Assembly: GCA_039111635.1 (NCBI GenBank) | Contig: JBCAQO010000010.1 | Coordinates: 992,001-1,056,000, forward strand | Direction: 5' to 3' | Source of the DNA: Heterobasidion occidentale | Taxonomy: Eukaryota; Basidiomycota; Agaricomycetes; Russulales; Bondarzewiaceae | Length of the DNA stretch: 64,000 nucleotides | In this document: positions 51,829 through 61,954 of the stretch, one piece after another | How positions within the stretch are numbered: the stretch's first letter is position 1 | How the letters are laid out: the number at the start of each line of letters is the position of its first letter | Made by a program: the position numbers and the translations under genes | Notes under the pieces: model-generated | The model's input: the letters and a program-made list of their open reading frames with translations, nothing else | Database searches by the model: none | What the model was told of the DNA's origin: nothing

Positions 51829-53190
51829 GTGGGCTTGGGACGAAACAGCAGAAGACTGGGTAGAACCACCCCAGTACAGGAACCCCGAACCGGAAATCCC
51901 GGACACATCGGAGGAAGAAGAAGGAACATCCGAGTCCGAATCCTCGGATATTCAAACACCGATCAACACCCGAAATATTATGTCAAACCCTACAGACCCC
52001 CCGTTTCGTCAGGAAGGGGCAAGCTCAAGCTCCCTGATAATTTCGAAGGGGACCGAACACAATCACAGAAATTCATCATGAATTGCCTCCTCCTTTTCAC
52101 AGCAGAACCAGACCGATACAAGACGGATTCAGACAAAGTTTCTCTCGCTCTCTCGTGCATGAGATACGGGACGGCCGGCGTATGGGCAGAGAGCTTCCTA
52201 AAGAAGACAGTAGGGGCGACCCCGCCCAAGACCGTAGGAACTTGGGACGACTTCCTTGTCAGGTTTAAACTCCAGTTCAAGGAAACGAACCTTACGGACA
52301 AGGCCCGAAGCGCCCTCATGTCTTTCTCTCAGGGGAAGATGACGGTGGATGAATATTCAAACCAATTCATCCTTATCGCCGCCGACGCCGACATCACCGA
52401 CAGGGAACAAGTTCCTTATTTCCAGAGAGGGCTTGACCCGAGGGTCATGGACAAGATCTATGACAAAGAAACTCCGCCGAAGGACACGATCCAAGATTGG
52501 GTCAACACTGCCTGTGAAATAGACGGACGCTTGAGAGCCCGAAGTGCTCAAAAGGCGATCCTAGCCAACTCCACCTCATTCCGAAGCGACTTCCTCAATC
52601 GTTTTCACCTCCAACCAGCTCGCCGCTATAACTCTACCACCGCTCCTCGAAGAATGAACAACCAGGTGGTTGACATGGACATTGACGCCTCTCGCAAAAG
52701 AGACGCCAATCGGAACAAGCGTGTATACAATGGCAAGAGACCTGCTCCCTTCTCCTGCTACAATTGCGGAAAACCAGGGCACGGGATAGCTGATTGTCCT
52801 TCCCCTCGTAGAGGCGTTCCCCCGTCTCGAGGAAATTCGTGCAAGTCGGTGGGCAGAGGAGGTAGACGAACTCGCGCTGCAGACATGGAGGATGAAGACG
52901 AGCAAGAATCCCCGGTGGGAAACGATGCGCGACTACATCGAGGATTGGAGGAGGGGAGTTCTCATGGCCACCACCGTCGGGTACCACAACCTGGTAATTC
53001 GGTGGAACGTGAGGACCCTGCCGAGAGGGGAGGATCACGCCAGAGCGATGGAGAGCGCTACGTACCGCCTAACGGACGACGAAGCAACGGACCCATCAGT
53101 GATATTAATGGCGTCCGAGCGCTCTTCCAAGGAGTAGGGAAGGCCGAGCAAAGGCAGATGTTGGTGGATCTGGCAGAGGATTTTTCCTGA
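51829..53190 (+). CDS. Gag polyprotein, plus-strand A (453 codons)
   Basis: Structural protein that packages element RNA. Capsid-like region: KLPDNFEGDRTQSQKFIMNC, CMRYGTAGVWAESFLKK, GKMTVDEYSNQFILIAADAD, VPYFQRGLDPRVMDKIYD. One CCHC zinc knuckle, CYNCGKPGHGIADC, near residue 310. The first 60 or so residues of this frame are probably not native: another frame just upstream reads an acidic, protein-like EEEEGTSESESSDI ending NIMSNPTDPP, as in the minus copy, so a 1-nt change has joined two frames. Native translation likely begins further upstream near 51,620. The C-terminal part after the knuckle is basic and disordered, ending MLVDLAEDFS. Confidence 0.85.
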   Translation: MGLGRNSRRLGRTTPVQEPRTGNPGHIGGRRRNIRVRILGYSNTDQHPKYYVKPYRPPVSSGRGKLKLPDNFEGDRTQSQKFIMNCLLLFTAEPDRYKTDSDKVSLALSCMRYGTAGVWAESFLKKTVGATPPKTVGTWDDFLVRFKLQFKETNLTDKARSALMSFSQGKMTVDEYSNQFILIAADADITDREQVPYFQRGLDPRVMDKIYDKETPPKDTIQDWVNTACEIDGRLRARSAQKAILANSTSFRSDFLNRFHLQPARRYNSTTAPRRMNNQVVDMDIDASRKRDANRNKRVYNGKRPAPFSCYNCGKPGHGIADCPSPRRGVPPSRGNSCKSVGRGGRRTRAADMEDEDEQESPVGNDARLHRGLEEGSSHGHHRRVPQPGNSVEREDPAERGGSRQSDGERYVPPNGRRSNGPISDINGVRALFQGVGKAEQRQMLVDLAEDFS

Positions 53191-54381
53191 CCTCTCCTTC
53201 ACCAGCCGAAGAGAGAGGGTCAAGGAAACTCGAGTATGATTCCCCGTCACATATTCGGATCGGAGCAATGAACAGTCACATTATTACCCCCATTCGACTT
53301 GACGTGCGATTAACAACTCGAGGAAGAAGCGCTGGAGCCAGAGCCGCCATCGACTCAGCATGCGAAGGGATTTTGGTAAATGAGGGTGGGTACAGAAGCA
53401 CAACCTTCCCACCTATCCTTTAAACCGCCCCATCCGCGTCCGCAACGTCGATGACACCATCAACAAGGCAGGCCTCATTCGACGAGGCCTGGACGCAAAT
53501 CTCACCGTCAAGGATAGACGGGGGAGAACTCACACTGAACGCGTCCAAATGTTCATCACCAATCTAGGGAAAGACGACATGCTCCTAGGAACGGATTGGC
53601 TGAAATACCACGACCCCTCCATCGGGTGGAGGCGCCGTGAGGTACACTTTGATCGTTGCCCCAGAGATTGCCAACAACCGAATGGGTTTACCAAGGCAAG
53701 GGAAGAGCCTACCAAGAAGGCATGGCTAGCGAAACTACGCGGTGACAAGGTTCCTCAGCGGACAAAACCGCATCTTGTCTCAGAACCGGTAGGACCTTCG
53801 TGGACGTGGACTAAAGAACAATGGAGCCAAGTACCCACGAAGGAATGGAAAATTCGGTTCATGGAATTACTCGAGCACAAATCCCGACAACGCAAAGCTT
53901 GGGAATGGCTCGAAGAACAAGTAGCCGAAAGGAAGGAACGCCGGCAAGCTCAGCAGAAAGCGGCCCAGGGCGAAGCTTCAGGAAAAGTCGCTGAAGAAGC
54001 GCAAACACCGTCTGACTCCTCCGCAATGGATAGCGCAGGAGAACCCGTCATTAGGAAGGTAGCCCCAGAACCCTCGGGTTCGCAAGCTTTGACGAAGACC
54101 TGGAGGAAGAAATCGACACCACCGACTTGAAAGGTCGGGTGCCGACAGAATATCATTCTTACCTCGACATCTTCAGCGAACGACGATCGCAGAGGCTTCC
54201 CCAACATACAGTATGGGACCACGCTATAAACCTCAAACCGTCTTTTGTACCCCAGGCCCCGCGGATATTTCCCTTGAGCCCGGAAAAGCATGACGAGCTA
54301 GGGAGATTCGTCAAAGAGCACCTTTCCAGAGGAACAATACGTCGGTCAACAGCACATAGCGCGGCCTCTTTCTTTTCGTAA
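53191..54381 (+). pseudogene. Protease and linker, plus-strand A
   Basis: Retropepsin-like IDSACEGILVNE near 53345-53400 (DSA in place of DSG, as in the minus copy), interrupted just after by a frameshift. Then TNLGKDDMLLGTDWLKYHDP (53549 onward), a charged linker (EEQVAERKERRQAQQ) and HSYLDIFSERRSQRLPQHT leading to RT. The upstream frame stops at SAASFFS (TAA 54379-54381), one base out of phase with RT. Confidence 0.75.
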
Positions 54382-55592
54382 GCAAGAAAGATGGGAAGCT
54401 CCGTCCGGTACAAGACTATCGCCACCTTAACGAACACACTATTCGAGACGTCACCCCCCTGCCATTAATCCAAGAACTATTGGATATCATTAAAGGCGCA
54501 ACGGTGTTCTCGAAGCTCGATGTTCGGTGGGGATATAACAACGTGCGCATCAAGAAGGGAGACGAATCCAAGGCGGCCTTCGTCACACCCTTGGGACTTT
54601 TCGAGCCAACGGTGATGTTCTTTGGGCTCTGTAACTCCCCAGGAACCTTCCAAGCCATGATGAACATGATCTTCCAAGAACTCATCCTGGCCCGGAAGAT
54701 AGCGGTATATATGGACGACATCCTCATCTTCACGAAGACCACAGCGGAACACATTGTGATTCTTCGGCGAGTCCTCCAAATCCTGCGCGACAACGATCTC
54801 TACCTCAAACCAGAGAAGTGCGAGTTCCACAAGGAAAAGTTGAACTACCTTGGGTACACGATCTCAAAGGACCACGTCGCTATGGAAGACTCGAAGATTG
54901 AAGCTATCCAGGAATGGCCCACTCCCCGCACAGTTCGCGACATCCGCTCTTTCTTAGGCTTAGGGAACTTCTACCGACGATTCATTGATAAATTCTCTCT
55001 GATCGCTCGGCCCCTGCATGACCTCACGAAGAAGGATGTGAAATGGGACTGGACCACGGAGTGCCAACAGGCGTTTGATCGACTGAAGAAAACCTTCACC
55101 AGCCGACCCGTCCTGTTGTACCCTGACCCGATGCGCCCTTACCGGCTTGTTACCGACGCCTCCCTTGCAGCATATGGTGCAGTCCTCTTACAGGAAGGAC
55201 CTGATAATGACTGGCACCCTGTTGCATACCTCTCAGGATCGTTCTCACCGGCCGAACGAAATTACGACATGCATGATCGCGAACTCCTCGCCATCATCAA
55301 GGCACTGGAACACTGGAAACACTACCTCGAAGGCGCTCGACACCCCTTTGAAGTCTGGACGGACCATAAAAACCTAGAACACTTTAAAACGGCGCGCGAC
55401 CTGTCAAGGCGACAAGCGCGCTGGAGTCTGTTTTTGTCCCGATTTGACTTCCAGCTCAGTTACAAAGCTGGAACTACTAATCATGCGGATGCTCTGTCCA
55501 GGCGTCCAGACCTTAGTGAGGGGTGGAATCTGATAACAAGGCACAGACTCTACTCCCGTCCAGACTTTTCACCGAGTCCAGCGAAACTCTAG
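54379..55592 (+). CDS. Reverse transcriptase-RNase H, plus-strand A
   Basis: Open from [20 protein letters not shown] through the palm ([15 protein letters not shown], catalytic YMDD in IAVYMDDILIFTK), thumb (FLGLGNFYRRFIDKFSLIAR) and RNase H (VTDASLAAYGAVLL, HDRELLAIIKALEHW, VWTDHKNLEHF, NHADALSRR). All catalytic acidic residues are present, so this is the only fully intact RT/RNase H in the window. It needs a -1 shift from the protease frame to be made. A 1-nt deletion at about 55520 ends the frame early (RRPDLSEGWNL). Confidence 0.9.
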
Positions 55593-57110
55593 TAGAACCA
55601 AGCGAAGGCATACACGTCAAAACAACAGAACTCGTATCCTCCGACATCCTCTCCCTTATTCGACACTCGCGCTCAGAACACGATTTGCTGGTTGATGTCG
55701 CCCTCAAAAAACTGCTGGAAAAAGGTCCAAACGCAATGAAGGGCGACCTAGGAAAATGGACACATGAAGAGGGCATCACAAGGCGCGACGGTTACATATG
55801 CGTCCCAAAGGACGACCTCCTTCGACGAATGGTTGTCAAAACGCACCATGACACTATGGCTACAGGACACCCGGGCCGAGCAAAGACCTTAGAATTGGTC
55901 CACGCCATTACTGGTGGTCAAGCATGACCAAATTTGTACACGCATATGTGGATGGATGTGCAGTTTGCCAATCTACCAAGAACCTTCCCCATAGGACCCA
56001 TCCACCGATCCAACCGTTGGAAACCACAAACGTCCCTTGGCGCTTTATCTCCACCGACTTCGTGACGGACCTCCCGGAAAGCAGAGGCTACGACTCGATC
56101 AACGTGGTAGTCGATCAGGGTCTGTCAAAGGAATAGTCATAACCCCGTGCAAGAAGACAATCACAGCCGAAGAACCACGACGCTCTTCCAGGACAATGTG
56201 TTCAAACGATATGGTTTACCAACCAAAGTGGTGTCCGACAGAGGTCCTCAATTTGCGGCAAAGTTCACAAGGGAACTATGGAAAGGAATGGGAATCACCC
56301 CTGCCCTCAGCACGGCCTATCACCCCCAAACGGACGGAGAAACAGAACGGTAAACCAAGAGATCGAGCAATTCCTGCGAGTTTTCTGCAACTACCATCAA
56401 GATAACTGGGTAGACTTGATCCCCTTCGCAGAATTCTCCCACAACACCCGAAGACACTCCGCCACTGGGAAGTCGCCGTTTGAAGTCCTTTACGGGTTCA
56501 ACCACCATATTCGGTCGACTCAGCTCTGGAGACCAAGGTGCCCGCAGTAACTGAACGTTTGCGACTAATCAAAGAAGTCCAAGAGGATGCGGCCGCAAGT
56601 CTACAAATAGCAGCGCAGCACGCCAAGGACCGGGACCTACACAGGAAACTTCCGCAATGGGAAGTAGGAACCCAAGTTTGGTTAGAAGGAACCCATATTC
56701 GGACAACTCATCCGAAATTCAAGCTGGCACCTAGACGCTATGGCCCCTTTTCAGTGACTGAAAGAATCGGTCCTCTGGCTTATCGGTTAGAAATACCCGA
56801 AACATGGAAGATACACCCGGTGTTTCATGCCTCCATACTCACGAAGTATCACGAGACAGAGGCCCACGGGAGGAACTTCCCCAGACCTGCCCCAGAGATC
56901 CTGAATGAAGAAGAGCACTACGAAGTGGAGGCCATTCTAGATTCAAGACGCCAGGGACGAGGGACCAAGTACCTTGTCAAGTGGGTCGGATACTCCGAGG
57001 CCGATAACACTTGGGAACCCTTTGCCCTCCTCAAAGGTACGGCCGACGAGGCGCTTCGTGAATTCCACGAAAGCTACCCAGACACCCGACCAGCGGCGAT
57101 TAGGCTTTAG
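55523..57110 (+). pseudogene. Integrase and chromodomain, plus-strand A
   Basis: Same protein as the intact minus-copy integrase but split by 1-nt losses near 55905, 56130, 56175 and 56350. HHCC and DDE motifs are recognisable across frames (CAVCQSTKN, STDFVTDLPE, VSDRGPQF, TDGETER). From 56538 a clean frame gives the GPF module and the chromodomain (YEVEAILDSRRQG, KYLVKWVGYSEADNTWEP). Confidence 0.85.
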
Positions 57111-57166
57111 AAAGAATAAAAAAGGGAGGCATTCCCCCTCTTCAAAGCAAGAATCCTCCCCAACAC

Positions 57167-58550
57167 ATGTCCAACCACTCCTCCCTGGAATACTCCCCTG
57201 AACGTGCCATGCTCATCGATGACGGAACTACCTCCTCCCCTTCAAGAAACCCCTCGCCAGACATCATTCTGGCCGTGGCCAACCCCGACACTGGACGCCC
57301 TAGCCGAGGCAGCCGCCCAACGACACCAGGAGGAGTTCCAGTACAAATCAGTGTCCACCAAACCGCGCTCACCGTCGAAGATCGAACGGGTTCCCGAGCC
57401 TCACCACGGTTTGAGAGAGCTCATGACGAGCACAATGAAGGACGTCAAGCAGAAGGAAGGCATGCTCCGTCAACGCCTCCGCGACCGACGTCAGCGTTGG
57501 CTCAAAGAGACGCAAGACAGGAAACGAGAGGCGGAAGAAGACCAGGAAACCCTTCGGACCTGGCATCGCCTACAACTGTTGAGGCAGGTGTACAAGAACC
57601 AGCAGCGGCTGGTACATCAGCTGCCAGGACCAGAGGGCCCCCTACCGGTAGTCGAGATCTGCACCCCGGAGAGTTGGAAGGACTAGGAGACGCCCTACTC
57701 CAACGCACCACCATCTCCGCGGTAATTCAGATGGCCACAGCGCTGGCCTTACAAAGGCTCGCTAACTTCTTCGCAGGGCAACCAGGAAGCGAGAACGATG
57801 ACATACCCCGACGCCTCGCTGACGCGAGCGACCAGGTCAGGCTTCTGGCCTATGCAGACGATCATAGAGCCGCCTCCTGGTACGCCCGAGGAAATAATGG
57901 GGCTTACGCCCTACTCATTCATCCGGACGAGTTCTCCTCCTTCATCAATCTGGAGCTCCTACCCGCCCTCATCTCGCGCAACCGACACAGGACATTCAAG
58001 TCACGCCCATCCCGTTCGGACTGACCCATTTCCGCGTCCAACCATGGAGCGAAGCTAGCAAGAGCAGTACAGGCTACAAGTAGTCCTCGAGACGCATCCA
58101 CCCAGACCGAATATGTCTGGGCTATACGGTCCAACGACAGGCACGAAGGGACCGAGAGGCCCTTCCTCCCATATCGGCAGGACAATCCCCGGGCAGGACG
58201 CAGGAGCAGCAATGAGGAGCGTCCTCCAAGGTAACAGGAGGAATGAGGGCGAGGGCCAGAGAACAAGGGTGACCCCTCAACCCAGGCGAGGCAGTCCTAG
58301 TCAGAACTCGACCAAGAGATTCGTCGACTCCAAACCGTCCTCGAGATAATCGAGTTGAAGGAGCGCATCCACACATTGGTAGAAGAACTCCAGTCCGCCA
58401 GCGCCCAACTCAGCGGACTACTTCCTGGACTCAAGCGGAACTAGACGCCTGGGACGAGGTCGAAGGCGATAACTACGACGACGTCGACCCCTACTACAGA
58501 CCAGACGAAGGGTACGGAGATTATGGAGACATTGGCGGGGGATACTAAAC
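57167..58550 (+). pseudogene. ORF3 of plus-strand A, truncated
   Basis: Frame from MSNHSSLEYSPERAMLIDD runs 285 codons and then shifts near 57,985 by a small indel. Downstream pieces matching the minus-copy ORF3 include a coiled-coil part near 58,350 and the acidic Tyr-rich end (DPYYRPDEGYGDYGD) near 58,490-58,540. The alternative frame 57204-57686 (160 codons, protein-like and Lys/Arg/Gln-rich) is also conserved, with the same stop as in the minus copy. Confidence 0.6.
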
Positions 58551-58559
58551 CAGGGAGTT

Positions 58560-60235
58560 GAGGAACCCCGGGTTTTAACATGATGACGGAGAGGAAAGGA
58601 CCCTCCGCATCACAGGTACCGGTTTCACGCACAGGACGCCGGAACGAACGTCCTGCATGACGTTAATGTGAAAAGATAAGGCAGGGGAAGTACCTGACCA
58701 TTTCGCGTTGCAGCCCGGTCTCAAGATGAAGGACAAGCATTCAACACTCTCGTTGTCAAGAGGTATTCTGACAAGCGAATCGGGCGTCCCGCTTGGATCC
58801 CCAGTTTTTACAGGGCCCTTTCCGCATTAGGAGGCCCTTAGGATTCACAACATAACCGACTGGTACATGAATGATGCATGAATATTGGTGGGAAATCGTG
58901 TTGCATACCCACCGTTGGGGAACGGTGGACCAACCTCGCTGTCAAGGTCTGACAGGTGTCTTGGGACGTCCCACTTTGGATCTCCAGTTTTTACAGGGTC
59001 TTTTCCGCATTAGGGGACCCTATCTGCGATGCAGGAACTGATGGCCGCACTCCATTAGTACCCAAAACGGAGAAATTACATCCGCAACGATGTAAAAACT
59101 ACGAAAGGCTTGGTCCGCAATGACGATAAACTAGTTACCGTCCGGAACGACGCTAAAGCTACCAAGACCCTCGGAGCGTGGTTGCATTCTGACAGACGGT
59201 GGAAGTGAGGGCCTCCACCGTTGCAGAACCCTGCCGACTAGGTCGAGGCGCTTCCATATTCCATACGCCCTACAGTAAAAGAATATGGGGTCGACACGGT
59301 TCAATTCCGTGCGAGGGGTTTGGGGACATGGAGCGGGTTGTCAGTCTTCCGACGACAAAGACCACAACTACTCCATGGTGCGCCCATTCTACCCTTGAAG
59401 TCCGAAGCAAGGATTCCGCTTCAAGGGCCAGTCAAGAGGCAACTGGGACCGTGCCTCGTGTTGCGATTCATCCGCAACGATGTAAAACTACGCGCGTCCA
59501 CAAAGACGATAAACTACCGCTCCTTTCAGCATAGGAGATGTCGATCAACATCGTTGTTGACGCCACGATGTTGATCTAGTCCGCAATGACGATAAACTAT
59601 TTACTCCTTCAAGGATAGGAGACGTGATTGATGGTCACGACCTTGACCATCAATTAGTCCGAAATGACCTTAAACTACCCTCACCCCGGAGGATTAAATC
59701 TATCGAGGCTCGGGAGGTTCAAGCCAGGCGATAGCGGACGTCCGCAATGACTATAAACTAGTTGCCGTCCTTCATGACGATAAACTGAGCTGCCCTTCTG
59801 TCTACAGGGCCGTGTGAGTCGTGTCAAAATAGACTTTCACGTCTATTCTCGCGACTCTATAAGTTATCCGGTTTGATATAGTATAAACCGTCACCATCTT
59901 GCCTCAATGGGAACCCTGTCAAGATGGCTGTACTTGGTCTAGGGCCCTATGTGCATCACCGATGAATGTTCCGGCGCACAGAAATGGTCTACCATTTTTA
60001 TAGGTACTCCTACGTTGGAAGATGGATAGGTCCGCAATGACCTTGGCATAAACTAGCAGGGCAGTCCGCAACGACTTACGTATAAACTAGCCTCAGTCCG
60101 CAACGACTTAAGGATAAAACTAGCCGACGTCCGCAAAGACGCAAAACTACGAACGTCCGGCACGACGTTAAACTACCAGGACATACCTTACGCTGACCCC
60201 GCATAATTACCGTCAAGGTGGATACCATGGTCTAT
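58560..60235 (+). other. Hairpin array in the 3' non-coding region of family A
   Basis: At least 15 copies of one motif: stem of 3-7 bp, a loop of exactly 6 nt (mostly CGCAAY), closing stem, then TAAACTA within 0-8 nt. Stem 5' sides start at 58647, 59076, 59113, 59139, 59469, 59495, 59579, 59657, 59740, 59766, 60028, 60063, 60095, 60128 and 60152. Stem sequences differ but stay paired: TTACATC/GATGTAA, AGGTC/GACCT, AGTC/GACT, CGTC/GACG, AACGTC/GACGTT. Between them are larger inverted repeats, for example 12 bp at 59543-59576 and 10 bp at 59627-59654. All motif copies have the same orientation. No coding frame explains the region. Confidence 0.8.
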
Positions 60236-60979
60236 TCAAGAAACCATGGGGTTCAAATCTATTCTTCAAAGTCCTTACCTCGTGTCCAATACCCTTAGTG
60301 AAAAACAAACTCTGGACGAACACTCAATCTCTAACCTGACAAGGCCACCGTATGGGGCTGACAGAGTTAGGGATCTTCAAAGGGGTCTTGCCGGACTCAA
60401 GACAAGTCAAGAGAAATGTTCGCTCTTGATAGGTTGGTGGGCCTAAGCCTTAGTAAAGCGATCAACCCACACCCTGGAGTCCCCCTCGATACGGAGATCA
60501 AGGAGATGAAGATCTATCCTGGAAACACTGAGACATGGCCTTCGGCACTTTGGAAGAAGAAAGACACACACCCATCCACAGACGAGTTTCTATTTCATCC
60601 TATAATCATTCGCACAACACCTTTCTGCATCGTCGCCAGATGACACTGGCTTATCAAACCTACCAGGGAGCCCTGGTCGAGTAGCTGCCTATTGACTCTA
60701 GGAGCGTACTCACACAAAACGTACGGTGAAGGAAGAACACCGAGGAGAAACACAGTATTGTGGCTGATACTGCAGGACTTCAAATCAAACAGCTCAACGG
60801 AGACGGAAAACTCCTAGGCGTTGTAAACGACGTAGGTCGGTCTTCGCCCCAGAAAACGAAGTGATATTGGGAAGACGCATCCCAATCTATTTTGACGACC
60901 AGCAAAGCAATTGTCCGTGGAATGACGATGAAGCTCGTTTCTGCTCAAGCGAGTAGTCCCCTCAGGAGTTGGGACCTAG
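60236..60979 (+). other. Terminal 3' internal region of family A with ORF-like stretch
   Basis: Contains a protein-like frame (ATG 60506: MKIYPGNTETWPSALWKKKD, then FLFHPIIIRTTPFCIV, stop near 60643) and, in another frame, ENEVILGRRIPIYFDDQQSN near 60850. Frames and stops differ between the copies, and a GCCAG/CTGGC hairpin with swapped stems overlaps it. I cannot decide between a decayed fourth ORF and structured non-coding RNA. Confidence 0.35.
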
Positions 60980-60990
60980 AAAGGGGGTAA
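60980..60990 (+). other. Polypurine tract, family A
   Basis: AAAGGGGGTAA directly before the 3' LTR; plus-strand primer site. Confidence 0.85.
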
Positions 60991-61578
60991 TGTTATGACT
61001 TGACCGATCGGGGCCCTTCGCGGCCGGTCTAACCGATGGATCAAGCATCACATGCTAGGCGGCTCCACTTACGGAGCGTACACCAAGGTATTCGGCATGT
61101 CCTTAGGAGCCGACAAGACCGATGGTTCTTCAAGACATCGGTAGAGGCTATGTGAGAGGGACATGAGGCTCACGAAGTTCACACAGTAATAAGGAGGCGG
61201 CATTCACATGCCATGGGCTTAGGGCTTACGGTAAGCACCTCGTCGCACCATGATGGATCGGTGCGACTGGAGAAGTACAAGAGTAGGCGCCGATGAGAAA
61301 GACGGCGGCCACAGCTCTCCTAGGATGGAAACCTGGAGAAGCACACGGACTCTTACCCTATACCCCATACAGTATATAAGGCCCATAGAATAGGCTGAGG
61401 ATCTTCAGTCTATTCTCTTCGTTCACTACTGTCTTCCTACAGTAGAACTTTGAGCAAATCATTATTCCCTCCTGTATCAACGTCTGATACAGTCGAGACT
61501 CCGTCCGTCACTCAGTTCATTGTGCGACCTAGGGAAGAACCTGTTACTCTTGGGTTACTGAACGAGCAGTTCATAACA
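60991..61578 (+). repeat. 3' LTR, plus-strand A (588 bp)
   Basis: Nearly identical to the 5' LTR of the same element. Followed by the AAGCG target duplication. Confidence 0.95.
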
Positions 61579-61583
61579 AAGCG
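61579..61583 (+). repeat. Target-site duplication (right), plus-strand A
   Basis: AAGCG, matching 50917-50921. The empty site reads ...GAGCGCAAAGCG joined to CAAGGCC.... Confidence 0.9.
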
Positions 61584-61866
61584 CAAGGCCAAAACAATTA
61601 CTTTATTGGCCAAATTTTGAACTTCTCTCCTCTCAATTCAAGCACTTCCACACCAAAAGTCCGAAAATGAGAACCTGACAAACATGACAAAAGCCTTGAA
61701 GCACACAAAATATTTTGATTCCTACCATTATATCCCTAACATATACCTGCTAAATCCACACATCCTGCATATCTGTCTTTTAAGGTCATGGAGAATTCTA
61801 AGAACATTACTTGAGTTGGATCATAATGTCCAATAGCCTACAATGGAAGTGCAGCAAAAATGGCAA

Positions 61867-61954
61867 GAGCACAGGCAAGGGGAGCACAAGCAAGGGGAGC
61901 ACAAGCAATGGGAGCACAAGCAACGGGAGCATAAGCAACGGGAGCACAAGCAAC
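61867..61954. repeat. 15-bp minisatellite, about 6 units
   Basis: Tandem units of GAGCACAAGCAANGG, five full plus one partial. Any frame through it gives a Gly/Ser/Thr/Asn repeat, so the short ORF there is not good evidence of a gene. Confidence 0.9.

Larger units (their letters stand above)
50922..61578 (+). mobile_element. Family A chromovirus, complete plus-strand copy
   Basis: 10,657-bp Ty3/Gypsy chromodomain element with both LTRs, a perfect 5-bp target duplication, self-priming PBS, gag, pol, ORF3, the structured 3' non-coding region and a polypurine tract. The two LTRs differ by what looks like two small indels (near 51125/61196 and 51160/61230), so insertion was recent. Despite that, integrase and ORF3 contain several 1-nt frameshifts, so either a defective element moved or the assembly has indel errors. 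Confidence 0.93.

Noticed and set aside
54416..54830. Antisense ORFs of over 100 codons opposite RT and other pol regions.
   Set aside because: They mirror well-supported RT, gag and integrase frames and have no motifs of their own.
59295..59311. Possible tRNA gene, because of the perfect T-arm.
   Set aside because: No D-arm, anticodon arm or A box at the right distance; the only acceptor-like partner is about 145 nt away. Kept only as a tRNA-like finding.
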